Notes under the pieces: generated by a model
The model's input: only the letters and a program-made list of their open reading frames with translations
The model's database searches: none
What the model was told of the DNA's origin: nothing
Part shown: positions 27,208-37,215 of the stretch, in pieces
How the letters are laid out: every line of letters begins with the position of its first letter
How positions within the stretch are numbered: position 1 is the first letter of the stretch
NCBI GenBank assembly: GCA_938002815.1
Contig: CALKZT010000063.1
Location: 1-41,363 of the forward strand
Reading direction: 5' to 3'
Origin: an uncultured bacterium
Lineage (GTDB): Bacteria > Desulfobacterota > DSM-4660 > Desulfatiglandales > CALKZT01
DNA: 41,363 nt
Translations under genes and position numbers: made by a program

Positions 27208-28344
27208 ATGGCTTTGGAATGGATGCCAAGGGATAACAGTTTAAAGGATCATCAGTTACATCCCGAAACCCATTGGGGCACCACCCCACCGTGCACCATG
27301 TACGAAAAGAGGCCCTTAAAGGACCCCAACGGAAATGTGGTAGAAGGACTTTATGTGGCCTGGATAATCCTCAACAACCCTGCACAGTACAACTCCTACA
27401 CCACGGAGATGGTAAAAGGGGTGATAGCAGGCTTTGAGAATGCCTCTTTAGACAGATCCGTTGTGGCAGTGGTCTTCACCGGGACAGGCCCCTATGCCTT
27501 CTGTACAGGGGGCAATACCAAAGAGTACAGCGAGTACTACAGCATGAGGCCAGATGAATACGGCCAGTATATGGAGCTCTTCAACCATATGGTTGATTCC
27601 ATCCTGATGTGCAAAAAGCCCACCATATGCAGGGTAAACGGGATGAGGGTGGCAGGTGGTCAAGAGATAGGGATGGCCTGCGATCTGGCCATTGCCTCTG
27701 ACCTGGCTGTCTTTGGCCAGGCAGGTCCAAGGCATGGATCTGCACCTGTTGGGGGTGCCACCGACTTTCTACCCTGGTACCTTAGCATAGAGGATGCAAT
27801 GTGGAACTGCGTCTCCTGTGAGCTTTGGTCTGCTTACAAGATGAAGGCAAAGAACCTGATCTCCAAGGTTGTACCAGTACTCAAAGTAGATGGCAAATGG
27901 GTCCGCAACCCCCTTGTGATCACAGACAAATATGTTGAAAACGGCGAGATAGTATACGGCGAATTTAAGACAGGCCCAGAGGCAAAGGAGGCAAGGGAGT
28001 TTGTAAAACAGCATCAACCCAATGCAGACTTTGAACTCCTGGACAAGGAAGTGGACAAGGTAGTTTGGACCTTTGCCAATCTGTTCCCGGGCTGTCTTAT
28101 AGAGTCCATAGATTCCATAAGGCAGAAGAAGAAGTTCTTCTGGGATCTCACCAAGAATTCCCACAGGCATTGGTTGGCAGCCAATATGTCCGGTGAGGCC
28201 TTCTTGGGCTTTGGTGCCTTCAATACCCGGAAGATCACAGGAAAGGATACAATAGATTTTATAAAGTTCAGGCAGAACATTGCCAAAGGAAGGCTCTGGG
28301 ACATGGACATGTTTGCCGAGGTGATGCCTCAACCTCAAAAGTAG
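27208..28344 (+). CDS. oah: 6-oxocyclohex-1-ene-1-carbonyl-CoA hydrolase (BamA/Oah)
   Basis: N-terminal HQLHPETHWGTTPPCTMYEKRPLKDPNGNVVEGLYVAWIILNNPAQYNSYTTEMVKGVI and GTGPYAFCTGGNTKEYSEYYSMRPDEYGQYMELFNHMVDSIL crotonase-family features typical of Oah. Confidence 0.93.
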   Translation: MALEWMPRDNSLKDHQLHPETHWGTTPPCTMYEKRPLKDPNGNVVEGLYVAWIILNNPAQYNSYTTEMVKGVIAGFENASLDRSVVAVVFTGTGPYAFCTGGNTKEYSEYYSMRPDEYGQYMELFNHMVDSILMCKKPTICRVNGMRVAGGQEIGMACDLAIASDLAVFGQAGPRHGSAPVGGATDFLPWYLSIEDAMWNCVSCELWSAYKMKAKNLISKVVPVLKVDGKWVRNPLVITDKYVENGEIVYGEFKTGPEAKEAREFVKQHQPNADFELLDKEVDKVVWTFANLFPGCLIESIDSIRQKKKFFWDLTKNSHRHWLAANMSGEAFLGFGAFNTRKITGKDTIDFIKFRQNIAKGRLWDMDMFAEVMPQPQK

Positions 28345-28347
28345 AGA

Positions 28348-28367
28348 AAGGGGGCTTTTGCCCCCTT
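28348..28367 (+). other. Stem-loop between oah and dch
   Basis: AAGGGGGC-TTTT-GCCCCCTT perfect 8-bp stem, no T-tract after it; possible processing/attenuation element. Confidence 0.55.
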
Positions 28368-28383
28368 CAGAAAGGAGACCGAA

Positions 28384-29151
28384 ATGGCATATAAGTTTAT
28401 AGAGACCTCATATGGAGACCACGTATTGAAACTTACCCTGAATAGGGCACCCCTCAACGTCCTCAACATAGAGATGATGGAGGAGATAAATGATTTTTTG
28501 AGCAAGTCCAAAGAGACAGAGGGCATGAGGGCCCTGCTCATAGACGCCAAGGGCAAGTGCTTTTCCGCGGGTGTGGATGTGGGGGAGCACATGGGGGACT
28601 TGGCCCCCAAGATGATAGAGGTGTTCCACAGGATGTTTAGGATCCTATATACCTACGAAGTGCCCGTGGTGGCCTCTGTCTATGGCTCCTGCTTGGGAGG
28701 AGGGTGTGAATTGGCCGCATTCTGCGACTTTATTGTAGCCTCGGAAGATGCAAAGTTCGGGCAACCTGAGATACAGGTTGGGGTCTTTCCGCCCATTGCG
28801 GCCCTTATCTTCCCAAGGATGCTAAGCAGGAAAACTGCCTTAGAGCTCATCCTATCCGGAAAGGTAATAGGCGCAAAGGAGGCCATGGAAATAGGCCTCG
28901 TAAACAAGGTGGTTCCAAAGGAGAAATTGGAAGAGGAGACCCAAAACTACCTCAAAACCTTCACAGGACTGAGTGGCATAGTCCTAAAAAAGTCCAAAAA
29001 GGCCTTTTTGGCAGGGCTGTATGATGATTTTGAAAAATGCCTTAAACAAATAGAGGAGATCTATCTAAAGGAGCTTATGAGCACTCAGGATGCAAATGAA
29101 GGTCTAAAGGCCTTCTTGGAGAAGAGAAAGCCCACCTGGCAAGACAGATAG
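28384..29151 (+). CDS. dch: Cyclohexa-1,5-diene-1-carbonyl-CoA hydratase (crotonase family)
   Basis: Crotonase fold (LTLNRAPLNVLNIEMMEEINDFL, KCFSAGVDVGEHMGDLAPKMIEVFHRMFR, GSCLGGGCELAAFCDFIVASEDAKFGQPEI), immediately downstream of oah. Confidence 0.87.
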   Translation: MAYKFIETSYGDHVLKLTLNRAPLNVLNIEMMEEINDFLSKSKETEGMRALLIDAKGKCFSAGVDVGEHMGDLAPKMIEVFHRMFRILYTYEVPVVASVYGSCLGGGCELAAFCDFIVASEDAKFGQPEIQVGVFPPIAALIFPRMLSRKTALELILSGKVIGAKEAMEIGLVNKVVPKEKLEEETQNYLKTFTGLSGIVLKKSKKAFLAGLYDDFEKCLKQIEEIYLKELMSTQDANEGLKAFLEKRKPTWQDR

Positions 29152-29154
29152 AGG

Positions 29155-29183
29155 TGGCCTTGGGGTCTTTTGATCCCCAGGCC
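29155..29183 (+). terminator. Imperfect strong hairpin after dch
   Basis: GGCCTTGGGGTC-TTTT-GATCCCCAGGCC; no clear T-tract downstream, so could be a weak terminator or a processing hairpin. Confidence 0.45.
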
Positions 29184-29238
29184 CCTTACATACCCTACCC
29201 CTTGCCCTAAGATCTTTTTTGTTCTATTAAGACAAGGC

Positions 29239-31596
29239 ATGTTCCTAAATAGGATACAGGTAGACAGGGATCGTATATCACTCCTTCGCTCCCTTAAAGA
29301 GAAGGCCTCGTTGGTGCTCGTATCAAAGCACTACTCCAGGTTAGACTACTGGGTCTTCTCAAGAAGGCTCCTGAAGGAGGGGATAGGTCCTGTGGCCGAT
29401 CTAAGGTCTCTTATTCGGGAGGAGTTCTCCCTTACGGAAGGGGTCTTGAAGGTCCATGGCTCTGGCCAGATCCCCTATATGGCCCTCTACGACCCGGGTC
29501 TCTTTAAAAGGGGCTATCTGAAGGGAGGCCCACATCCTTTGGAGACAACTATTGCCTCCCTGACCCTTTCGGAGAAACCCGTTTACTTGGTGCCCCTTAC
29601 GATCCTCTACAGAAACTCCCTCAATAAGCTCAGACCATCCTTTTGGGACATCCTCTTGGGATACGGAGAGAATCCCGGCGTGATCAGAAAGGCCCTCATC
29701 TTTTTGAGGTTTAGTAGGGATTGTGTCTTGAGCATAGGGGAACCTATCCTGATCTCACCAGGGGATGGGGCCTCCACCATAAGGGAGAGGATACTAAGCG
29801 CCATAGATTTGGAAAAGAGAGTCTGTTTAGGTCCCCTTTTTAAAGGTAAGCAGGAGATAAAGGAAGAGGTCCTCACAGACAAAAGGGTCTTAGAGGTGAT
29901 CGAGGGGTTTTCAAAGGGCGATCCCCAGGCAGAAAAAAAGGCAAGAAAGGAGGCCGAGAAATACTTCGAAGAGATCGCCTCCGACTACAGCCCCTTTTTT
30001 GCCCAGCTCTTCGTGGTCTTCTTAAACTGGCTTTGGCCAAGGATATTTGAAGGCATAGAGATATCCCAAGAGGAGCTGATGGTGGTTAAAGAGGCGGCAA
30101 GAAAGGCCACATTAGTCTATGTCCCATCCCATAGAAGCCACGTGGATTACCTTGTCTTGAACCATATGCTCTATTTGAACATGCTCCACTCCCCGAGGAT
30201 TGCAGCAGGAGTGAATCTACTATTTTGGCCCATGGGCACTCTCTTTAGAAAGGCAGGTGCCTTTTTTATCAGAAGGGCCTTTAGGGGGGCAAAGCTATAT
30301 ACTGCGGTATTTACAAGCTATCTCAAGATGCTCATCAAGGAAGGTTACCCCATAGAGTTTTTCATAGAGGGAGGGAGAAGCAGGACAGGAAAACTTGCCA
30401 ACCCCAAGGCAGGGCTTTTGACCTTGATCTTGAGTACATATCTGGAGGAAAGAGGCAGGAATATAGCCTTCGTTCCTGTATCCATAGTCTATGACAAGGT
30501 ACCCGAAGATGAGGAATATGCACAGGAGTTAATGGGGAAAGAGAAAGAGAAGGAATCCACACTTCAACTGATAAGGGCAGTGCGCTTCCTAAAGAAGCGC
30601 TATGGTAAGGTCTATATAAGGTTTGGAAAACCCATCTATGCAGATGAATCCCTAAAATCAGAGACCATTGACCTTGCCCATCAGGCCCAGGAGCTTGCAG
30701 ACCAGATTGCAATCAGTATAAACAGGATAACCGTTGTAACACCCCTATCCCTTGTTTCAGCTGCAGTATTGAGTAAATTTAGGGGCGGTTTTACAGAGGA
30801 GCAGCTTAAAGAGGCCCTAAATAACTATGTTTCATATTTGAGCTATGCCGGATCCAATCTATCTAATACACTCAGAGATGTCCAGAGGGCAGTAGATCAC
30901 ACCCTGGCACTCTTGGGTCAATGGAATATAATAAAGGATATAGGGGATCAGACAAGGTCCTATTGGGGAATAAGGGAGGAAAAGAGGATAATCCTCGACT
31001 ACTATAAGAATAGCCTTCTATACCATTTGCTACCCTGCTCCCTTGTATGTCTCTCACTCACGTCAAGAGGTCATTTTTCTGAGGAAGTCATTTTGCAAGA
31101 CATAAGGTTTCTAAAGTTTCTGCTTAAACATGAGTTTGTATTCAGCCAACACTCCGAAGAAAAAGAACAGATAGCTCATACAATTCAATTCTTGGTAAAT
31201 AACCAGTTGGCCACCTTTGATAGATCAAGTGGTTTCAATCTCACTCAAAAAGGAAAAGAATACATTATTATGTTTACTGCTCCTATCTTAAGTATCCTCC
31301 AAGTCTATTGGCTTGCAAGCAAGGAGGCAATAAGGCTCAAGGAAGAAGAAGGGAGGATAAGCAGAATCTTGCCTAAGAATATCTCCAAATTAGCCGGAAT
31401 TTATAGAAAACTGGGCATGATCAAGTATCCTGAGGCCATAAATCAAGTTGGGATAACAAACGCCTCAAATCTTTTCAATACAGAAGTCAAATCACAGGAG
31501 AACCTGAAAGTCTACCTTGGTGAAAATGCAGATATTTACACCTTAAACAGGCATATAGAGTCTTTTCTCATGTCAGGGGGTGGCTATTCCCCTTGA
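29239..31596 (+). CDS. PlsB-like glycerol-3-phosphate acyltransferase (ORF track start TTG 29170; ATG 29239 preferred)
   Basis: VPSHRSHVDYLVLN (HX4D), PIEFFIEGGRSRTGKLANPKAGLL, FVPVSIVYDKVPE. TTG 29170 lies inside the hairpin after dch. Confidence 0.85.
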   Translation: MFLNRIQVDRDRISLLRSLKEKASLVLVSKHYSRLDYWVFSRRLLKEGIGPVADLRSLIREEFSLTEGVLKVHGSGQIPYMALYDPGLFKRGYLKGGPHPLETTIASLTLSEKPVYLVPLTILYRNSLNKLRPSFWDILLGYGENPGVIRKALIFLRFSRDCVLSIGEPILISPGDGASTIRERILSAIDLEKRVCLGPLFKGKQEIKEEVLTDKRVLEVIEGFSKGDPQAEKKARKEAEKYFEEIASDYSPFFAQLFVVFLNWLWPRIFEGIEISQEELMVVKEAARKATLVYVPSHRSHVDYLVLNHMLYLNMLHSPRIAAGVNLLFWPMGTLFRKAGAFFIRRAFRGAKLYTAVFTSYLKMLIKEGYPIEFFIEGGRSRTGKLANPKAGLLTLILSTYLEERGRNIAFVPVSIVYDKVPEDEEYAQELMGKEKEKESTLQLIRAVRFLKKRYGKVYIRFGKPIYADESLKSETIDLAHQAQELADQIAISINRITVVTPLSLVSAAVLSKFRGGFTEEQLKEALNNYVSYLSYAGSNLSNTLRDVQRAVDHTLALLGQWNIIKDIGDQTRSYWGIREEKRIILDYYKNSLLYHLLPCSLVCLSLTSRGHFSEEVILQDIRFLKFLLKHEFVFSQHSEEKEQIAHTIQFLVNNQLATFDRSSGFNLTQKGKEYIIMFTAPILSILQVYWLASKEAIRLKEEEGRISRILPKNISKLAGIYRKLGMIKYPEAINQVGITNASNLFNTEVKSQENLKVYLGENADIYTLNRHIESFLMSGGGYSP

Positions 31597-31760
31597 TTTC
31601 TTTTCCTGAAGTATTCCTTTGCATATATAATGGCAAGCATTGCCGCGGCAAGCCCCAAACTCCAAAATATTGACCTCTCCTTAAAGTAAAACCTGGCTAA
31701 CAATATAGAAAAAAAGACTGCAAGTAGCGCCCTAATGATGAATATCTCAAAGGCTCCCAC
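31584..31760 (-). CDS. Small (58 aa) two-TM hydrophobic protein, not in the supplied ORF track
   Basis: GTG start; VGAFEIFIIRALLAVFFSILLARFYFKERSIFWSLGLAAAMLAIIYAKEYFRKRNQGE; begins 4 nt after the stop of the 112-aa gene upstream. Confidence 0.55.
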   Translation of the reverse strand: MGAFEIFIIRALLAVFFSILLARFYFKERSIFWSLGLAAAMLAIIYAKEYFRKRNQGE

Positions 31761-31764
31761 CCGT

Positions 31765-32103
31765 TTACCTCTTTGGCTTTAAGGGTATGACCTTTGGTCC
31801 CTTTGAGGTTGGCTCAGAAGAGGTCCTCTGGGGCTTTTCGGGACCCTCCTCTTTTTTTGTCTCTTCCCTAAAAGGTGGCACCAGCTCAATCCTCAAAGGA
31901 GTCCCTCCCATGGTAAAGGGCTCTCCGTCTATGTACTCTTCCCTCAAGATCCATACCACTGTCCTGGCAGGTATGCCCAAGAACAAAAAGGTCACCTGAT
32001 ACCACCCTGCCTTTGCATCTGGCTCTATCTTTTCGATCCTCCCATAAAAGGAAGGGGCATCCTCCACATATACCAAGACCAGATCTCCTATTTTCCTCTC
32101 CAC
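31765..32103 (-). CDS. Hypothetical protein (112 aa), basic/Pro-rich C-terminus
   Basis: Intact ORF MERKIGDLVLVYVEDAPSFYGRIEKIEPDAKAGWYQVTFLFLGIPARTVVWILREEYIDGEPFTMGGTPLRIELV. Confidence 0.65.
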   Translation of the reverse strand: MERKIGDLVLVYVEDAPSFYGRIEKIEPDAKAGWYQVTFLFLGIPARTVVWILREEYIDGEPFTMGGTPLRIELVPPFREETKKEEGPEKPQRTSSEPTSKGPKVIPLKPKR

Positions 32104-32157
32104 TCTATCACCCCTTTATTTTCAGATTAGCAGATCCCCTTTGAACCTTCAAGATAT

Positions 32158-33216
32158 TCACGACTCCGGGCTCTCTTTACAAAAGGCCTTATATGCCCTT
32201 AAGACCTCATCTAAGAGCACTGCATCTTTTCCCTTATATCTAAAAGAGTGGTGAAAGATATGTAAGTGTTTGGCCCCTAAAAGACCTGCTATTCTCCCTG
32301 CGTCAATTGTGGTCAGGTGAAAGGTTCGCTTGGCATAATCTTTATCAGCTGCCAAAAAGCCTGCTTCTATAAATAGAACGTCGCAGTATTCAAAGTCTTT
32401 TACAATTTGCTCTATGTTTGCCTCTGATCCTACTATGTCAGTCAAGTAAACTATTCTTGCACCTGAGGTTATCTTGGCAATATTCTGTTTTAGCTCTCCT
32501 AATGTGAAACATCTCTCAACGTGCTTCTCTATGCCTTCTTGTTTTACAACTATCAGTTCAGTATCTTCCTTATCTTCATATATTGCATGTTTAAATTTAG
32601 TTAACCATGGCCCTGGCCTTAATTTTAATTCATGAAGCTTCTCCTTTAAGATGTTTATTCTGAAGCGCTCTTCCAACATAAAACCCAACGATGGCACAAG
32701 ATGATCTAATATAGATACATAAACTTTATAGTTTGGATGATTTGAAATTATCTTTCCCGTATTGTAAAAAGAGGCTTCACTCTGTTTTCTAAACGCCTTT
32801 TTTGAGCTGAAAATAGCCACCTTCTTCTTTTTTTCCATTATTTCATTTATAACTATTCTAAGCTCACCCTCGTAATTCTCTATTAGATTCCAGGTATAGC
32901 CCTTTAACTTTCCATTCACGTTTTCTATGATACCTTCTGGGCCAAAGATGTTTATGGTCTTATCCTTCCCCAAAGAGATCCTCAGCATCTGATCGAAGCC
33001 TATAAAATGATCCATGTGGGTATGGGTCACAAAGACATCTTCTATCCTCAATATCTCTTTGGGGCTAAGATTACTTAGATCTGGCAGGTCAAAGAGTATG
33101 GCACTCTTTTGGTGGGTAAACCTCAGATAGAGCCCTGGGTCAAAGTTGTCTTTATTTATAAGTCTTGCGTGGAAGGTATTAGTCATCCTGGGAGGGAGGG
33201 AAAAAGCCCCTCCCAC
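32158..33216 (-). CDS. MBL-fold metallohydrolase, ribonuclease Z-like
   Basis: VFVTHTHMDHFIGFDQMLRISLGKDKTINIFGPEGI, ARIVYLTDIVGSEANIEQI, LHIFHHSFRYKGKD. Confidence 0.85.
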   Translation of the reverse strand: MGGAFSLPPRMTNTFHARLINKDNFDPGLYLRFTHQKSAILFDLPDLSNLSPKEILRIEDVFVTHTHMDHFIGFDQMLRISLGKDKTINIFGPEGIIENVNGKLKGYTWNLIENYEGELRIVINEIMEKKKKVAIFSSKKAFRKQSEASFYNTGKIISNHPNYKVYVSILDHLVPSLGFMLEERFRINILKEKLHELKLRPGPWLTKFKHAIYEDKEDTELIVVKQEGIEKHVERCFTLGELKQNIAKITSGARIVYLTDIVGSEANIEQIVKDFEYCDVLFIEAGFLAADKDYAKRTFHLTTIDAGRIAGLLGAKHLHIFHHSFRYKGKDAVLLDEVLRAYKAFCKESPES

Positions 33217-33219
33217 CTC

Positions 33220-35793
33220 CTAATGAAATAGGATATTTCCGCCCTCCACATCCACTGTAATATTTGAGCCCTCTCTTACCGAACCATCCAATATCTTTGT
33301 GGCAAGGGGATCTTGTATCAACCTCTGTATGGTCCTCTTAAGGGGCCTGGCACCGTAGACAGGGTCAAATCCTTTCTCTGCAAGGAACCTCTTTGCCCGA
33401 TCCGTTATGGTGATCCCAATATTTTTGTCAGCAAGCCTCCTTGCTAAAAGCTTTATCTGGATCTCCACTATCCTCTCTATCTCCTCTCTCCCAAGGGGGT
33501 TAAAGATGATGATCTCATCTATCCTGTTTAGGAACTCGGGTCTGAAGGTATTCTTGAGGGCATCCATTACCCTCCTTTCCATCTCTGCCCTATCCTTCTG
33601 GGCAAGCTCCTGAATCCAGTGGCTGCCTATATTGCTGGTCATTATGAGCACAGTATTGCGGAAGTCAACGGTTCTGCCCTTGCCATCGGTTAGTCTGCCG
33701 TCGTCCAAGATCTGCAAGAGGACATTGAAGACCTCTGGATGTGCCTTTTCTATCTCGTCTAAGAGGACTACAGAGTAGGGGTGTGTCCTCACCGCCTCTG
33801 TGAGATAGCCCCCCTCTTCGTAGCCCACATAACCGGGAGGTGCACCTATAAGCCTTGCCACACTGTGCTTCTCCATAAACTCAGACATGTCTAACCTTAT
33901 CATGAACTTTTCATCATTGAACAAAAAGGCCGCCAGGGCCTTTGCCAGCTCTGTCTTTCCCACACCGGTAGGTCCCATGAAGATAAAGGAACCTATGGGT
34001 CTGTTGGGATCCTGGAGCCCTGACCTTGCCCTTCTCACGGCATTGGAGACGGCCTCAATGGCCTTCTCCTGGCCCACGACCCTCTCGGCAAGCCTCTCTT
34101 CCATCTGGAGGAGTTTTTCCTTTTCACCCTCCAGAAGCTTTGTTACCGGGATACCGGTCCATTTGGCAACAATAATGGCAATGTCTTCAGAGTCCACCTC
34201 TTCTTTCAGCATCTTCCTGCTCGACTGGATCTCCACCAACTCCTTGTTTGCAAGATTCAGTTCCTTTTCCAGTTCTATCATGACGCCATATTTTAATTCC
34301 GCGGCCCTCGTGTAATCCCCTTGCCTCTCTGCCAGTTGCGCCTCTGTCCTGGCAGACTCAAGTCTCTCCTTTATCTCCCTGATCCTCGAGATAACACCCT
34401 TTTCCCTCTCCCAGTGGGATACCATCTCATCCATCTGGCCTCTTAGTCCCTCCAACTCCTTTTCAAGCTTTGAAAGCCTCTCCAAAGAGGCAGGGTCCTT
34501 TTCCTTCTTTAGGGCCTCCCTCTCTATCTCCAACTGGGTGATCTTCCTCTTTATGTCATCTATCTCAGCTGGCATGCTGTCTATCTCCATCCTGAGCCTG
34601 CTGGCTGCCTCGTCCACAAGGTCTATGGCCTTGTCCGGCAAAAACCTGTCCACAATATACCTGTGGGATAGTGTGGCAGCTGCCACAAGGGCAGAGTCTT
34701 TGATCTTTACACCATGATGCACTTCGTACTTTTCCTTTAGACCCCTCAGGATGGATATGGTATCCTCCACAGAGGGCTCAGTTACCAATACGGGCTGGAA
34801 CCTCCTCTCGAGGGCAGGATCCTTTTCTATGTGTTTTCTGTATTCCTTGATGGTAGTTGCTCCCACACACCTCAACTCTCCCCTTGCAAGGGCAGGTTTG
34901 AGCATGTTGGAGGCATCCATTGCTCCCTCTGCAGCACCTGCCCCCACTAAGGTGTGTAGCTCATCGATAAACAGAATTATGTTCCCGTTACTCTCTTGGA
35001 TCTCTTTTAGAACCGCCTTTAACCTGTCCTCAAATTCTCCCCTGTATTTTGCCCCTGCCACAAGGGCCCCCATGTCCAATGCCACAACCCTTTTGTCTTT
35101 GAGGGTCTCTGGGACATCTCCATGGGCAATCCTCTGGGCAAGGCCTTCCACTATAGCAGTCTTGCCTACCCCAGGCTCACCTATGAGAACGGGGTTGTTC
35201 TTGGTCCTCCTGCTCAGTACCTGCACTACCCTTCTAATCTCTTCATCCCTTCCAATGACAGGATCAAGGCTCCCCTTCCTGGCAAGCTCTGTAAGGTCTT
35301 TCCCGTATCGCTCTAAGGCCTGATATTTATCCTCGGGATTGGGGTCCGTGATCCTGTGGACACCTCTTATGTCCTTCAGGGCCATTAGTATGGCCTCCCT
35401 CGTGAGCCCCTTTTTCTTCAGGAGTTTTCCAGCAAATCCCTGCCCATCTTGGGAGATTGCGAGGAGCAAATGCTCTAAACTTACATATTCATCCTTCATA
35501 AGGGATGCTTCCTCAAAGGCCTTCTCCAAAACCTCCTTTGCCCTTAAAGAGAGATATATTTCTCCCCCTGATACCTTTGGGAGCCCTTCTAGATACCTGT
35601 CCAGTTCTTCAAGGAGCTCGACGGGCTGGACCCCTATCTTCTTTGTAAGGGCAGGTATTACCCCCTCGGTCTGCCCAAAGACTGCCTTCAATATATGTTC
35701 TGGCTCTATATGTTGATGCCCCAAAGACTGGGCAAGTCTCTGTGTCTCCCCTATGGCCTCCTGGGCCTTTAACGTGAATTTATCAAACCTCAT
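33220..35793 (-). CDS. clpB: ATP-dependent chaperone ClpB
   Basis: Two Walker A motifs ([30 protein letters not shown]), Clp N-domain, middle coiled-coil, 857 aa. Confidence 0.97.
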   Translation of the reverse strand: MRFDKFTLKAQEAIGETQRLAQSLGHQHIEPEHILKAVFGQTEGVIPALTKKIGVQPVELLEELDRYLEGLPKVSGGEIYLSLRAKEVLEKAFEEASLMKDEYVSLEHLLLAISQDGQGFAGKLLKKKGLTREAILMALKDIRGVHRITDPNPEDKYQALERYGKDLTELARKGSLDPVIGRDEEIRRVVQVLSRRTKNNPVLIGEPGVGKTAIVEGLAQRIAHGDVPETLKDKRVVALDMGALVAGAKYRGEFEDRLKAVLKEIQESNGNIILFIDELHTLVGAGAAEGAMDASNMLKPALARGELRCVGATTIKEYRKHIEKDPALERRFQPVLVTEPSVEDTISILRGLKEKYEVHHGVKIKDSALVAAATLSHRYIVDRFLPDKAIDLVDEAASRLRMEIDSMPAEIDDIKRKITQLEIEREALKKEKDPASLERLSKLEKELEGLRGQMDEMVSHWEREKGVISRIREIKERLESARTEAQLAERQGDYTRAAELKYGVMIELEKELNLANKELVEIQSSRKMLKEEVDSEDIAIIVAKWTGIPVTKLLEGEKEKLLQMEERLAERVVGQEKAIEAVSNAVRRARSGLQDPNRPIGSFIFMGPTGVGKTELAKALAAFLFNDEKFMIRLDMSEFMEKHSVARLIGAPPGYVGYEEGGYLTEAVRTHPYSVVLLDEIEKAHPEVFNVLLQILDDGRLTDGKGRTVDFRNTVLIMTSNIGSHWIQELAQKDRAEMERRVMDALKNTFRPEFLNRIDEIIIFNPLGREEIERIVEIQIKLLARRLADKNIGITITDRAKRFLAEKGFDPVYGARPLKRTIQRLIQDPLATKILDGSVREGSNITVDVEGGNILFH

Positions 35794-35862
35794 CTTTTCT
35801 CCTCCATGGCTGTAAGTACTTTTTTTAACTAAATTTTCTAAGGAAAGGTAAGGATGGGGCCA

Positions 35863-36180
35863 TTATCTGTCAACAAGCGACAGACTACCGGATTTCAGTC
35901 TCTGGAGGTATTCCTCCCATTCCCAGGGGAGCATCCATTTCTTCTTGTTGTTACATTCCTTACATGCAGGGACCACATTTCCTTTGGTCGTCTTGCCCCC
36001 TCTGCTTAAGGGCACAATATGGTCCATGGTGAGATCTTGGGGAGCAACATTTTTACCACAGTAAAAACATATGCCCAAGCCCAGCTTCCTCTGCCACCAA
36101 TGTGTCTTTCTCAAGGCCCTGGCCTTTGCCTTTTCCTTTGCTATGGAGGCCTCTGAGACCTCTTCAAACCTTATATCCAT
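35863..36180 (-). CDS. HNH endonuclease domain protein
   Basis: CFYCGKNVAPQDLTMDHIVPLSRGGKTTKGNVVPACKECNNKKKW. Confidence 0.9.
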   Translation of the reverse strand: MDIRFEEVSEASIAKEKAKARALRKTHWWQRKLGLGICFYCGKNVAPQDLTMDHIVPLSRGGKTTKGNVVPACKECNNKKKWMLPWEWEEYLQRLKSGSLSLVDR

Positions 36181-36182
36181 AG

Positions 36183-37196
36183 CTATAGTATATCTCCATC
36201 ACCAAATGTAAGATAGAGGTCCTCAGAAACCAGCCCACTGCCATCCCTGAGATCCCTCCACCCCACATGCCAGGGTCTTGGATTCAAAAGGGATGGGATC
36301 CTAATTCCAGGATCCAAAAATTTCTTAAAGAAGCCAATAGAGTCTGAAAAAATTAGGCCCACTATATTATACCCCTTGAGCATAGCCAAAATCTCCTTAA
36401 AGACCCTTTTGGTCGTCTCTCTGTCAATCAAGGGAAAAGGGAATATATCCATTAATACCGCAAACCAAAGCCCCTTTTTTGGGTAGTTTCTTATCACAAA
36501 ATACCCTAAAAGCTCTTTTCCAAATAGTATCCTATAGCATCTGTATGAATACCATCTCGGTCTGATATACCTCCAGTTCAGATAATCGGGGTCCCTCTTC
36601 AGAAAAGAATAGGGAAGGGCCCCTGAATCCAAGGGAATAATAGCATTCTCAAAACGACTTATGGTTTCAAAAATTATCTCCCTGCTCTTATACCTCTGGT
36701 AAGTGGGGAGAGAGGATGTTGTTTTATAGCCTTTAATGTAGGATAGGAGAAAATTTGGATTGGTGGCAAAAAAGAGACTTAGATCCATAAGGTGCTTCCA
36801 CCCAAGTCTATTCTTATAAGTGGGAAGGGTCCTTTCGTTGGGAAAACCCAGTATTCCGGCTAAGCCCTGCTCCCTTGCCTCCTTTTCCACCTCTTTATAC
36901 ATGTTCACAAAGAGGCCTCGCCTTCTATATAGAGGATGGACCATGAGGTCCACCGCAAGCCCAAAAGGCTGCTCTTTTCCCCTGTGGCAAAGAGTCATGG
37001 GAAGGAGGCCATAGTGTCCCACGATCTCCCTTCCCTCTTCTGCCACTACTATTATGGGGCTGCCAGATGGTATCTCCCTAAACTCCCACTTCCAGCACTC
37101 TACTGTGGCCTTGTATGGGTCTATATCCCCAAATACAGACCTTCTAAGCCTGACTATACCCTCTTCATCACCTCTCTTGTAAGGACGGATCACCAT
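36183..37196 (-). CDS. GNAT-family N-acetyltransferase (ORF track start 37229; MVIRPYKRG start preferred)
   Basis: MVIRPYKRGDEEGIVRLRRSVFG...VAEEGREIVGHYGLLP...LAVDLMVHPLYRRRGLFVNMYKEVEKEAREQG. Confidence 0.8.
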   Translation of the reverse strand: MVIRPYKRGDEEGIVRLRRSVFGDIDPYKATVECWKWEFREIPSGSPIIVVAEEGREIVGHYGLLPMTLCHRGKEQPFGLAVDLMVHPLYRRRGLFVNMYKEVEKEAREQGLAGILGFPNERTLPTYKNRLGWKHLMDLSLFFATNPNFLLSYIKGYKTTSSLPTYQRYKSREIIFETISRFENAIIPLDSGALPYSFLKRDPDYLNWRYIRPRWYSYRCYRILFGKELLGYFVIRNYPKKGLWFAVLMDIFPFPLIDRETTKRVFKEILAMLKGYNIVGLIFSDSIGFFKKFLDPGIRIPSLLNPRPWHVGWRDLRDGSGLVSEDLYLTFGDGDIL

Positions 37197-37215
37197 AAGG
37201 GGGCGATTGAAACCT

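Noticed and set aside
29170-29238. TTG start at 29170 for the plsB-like gene
   Set aside because: Lies inside the hairpin following dch and adds a Pro-rich stretch; ATG at 29239 is more plausible.
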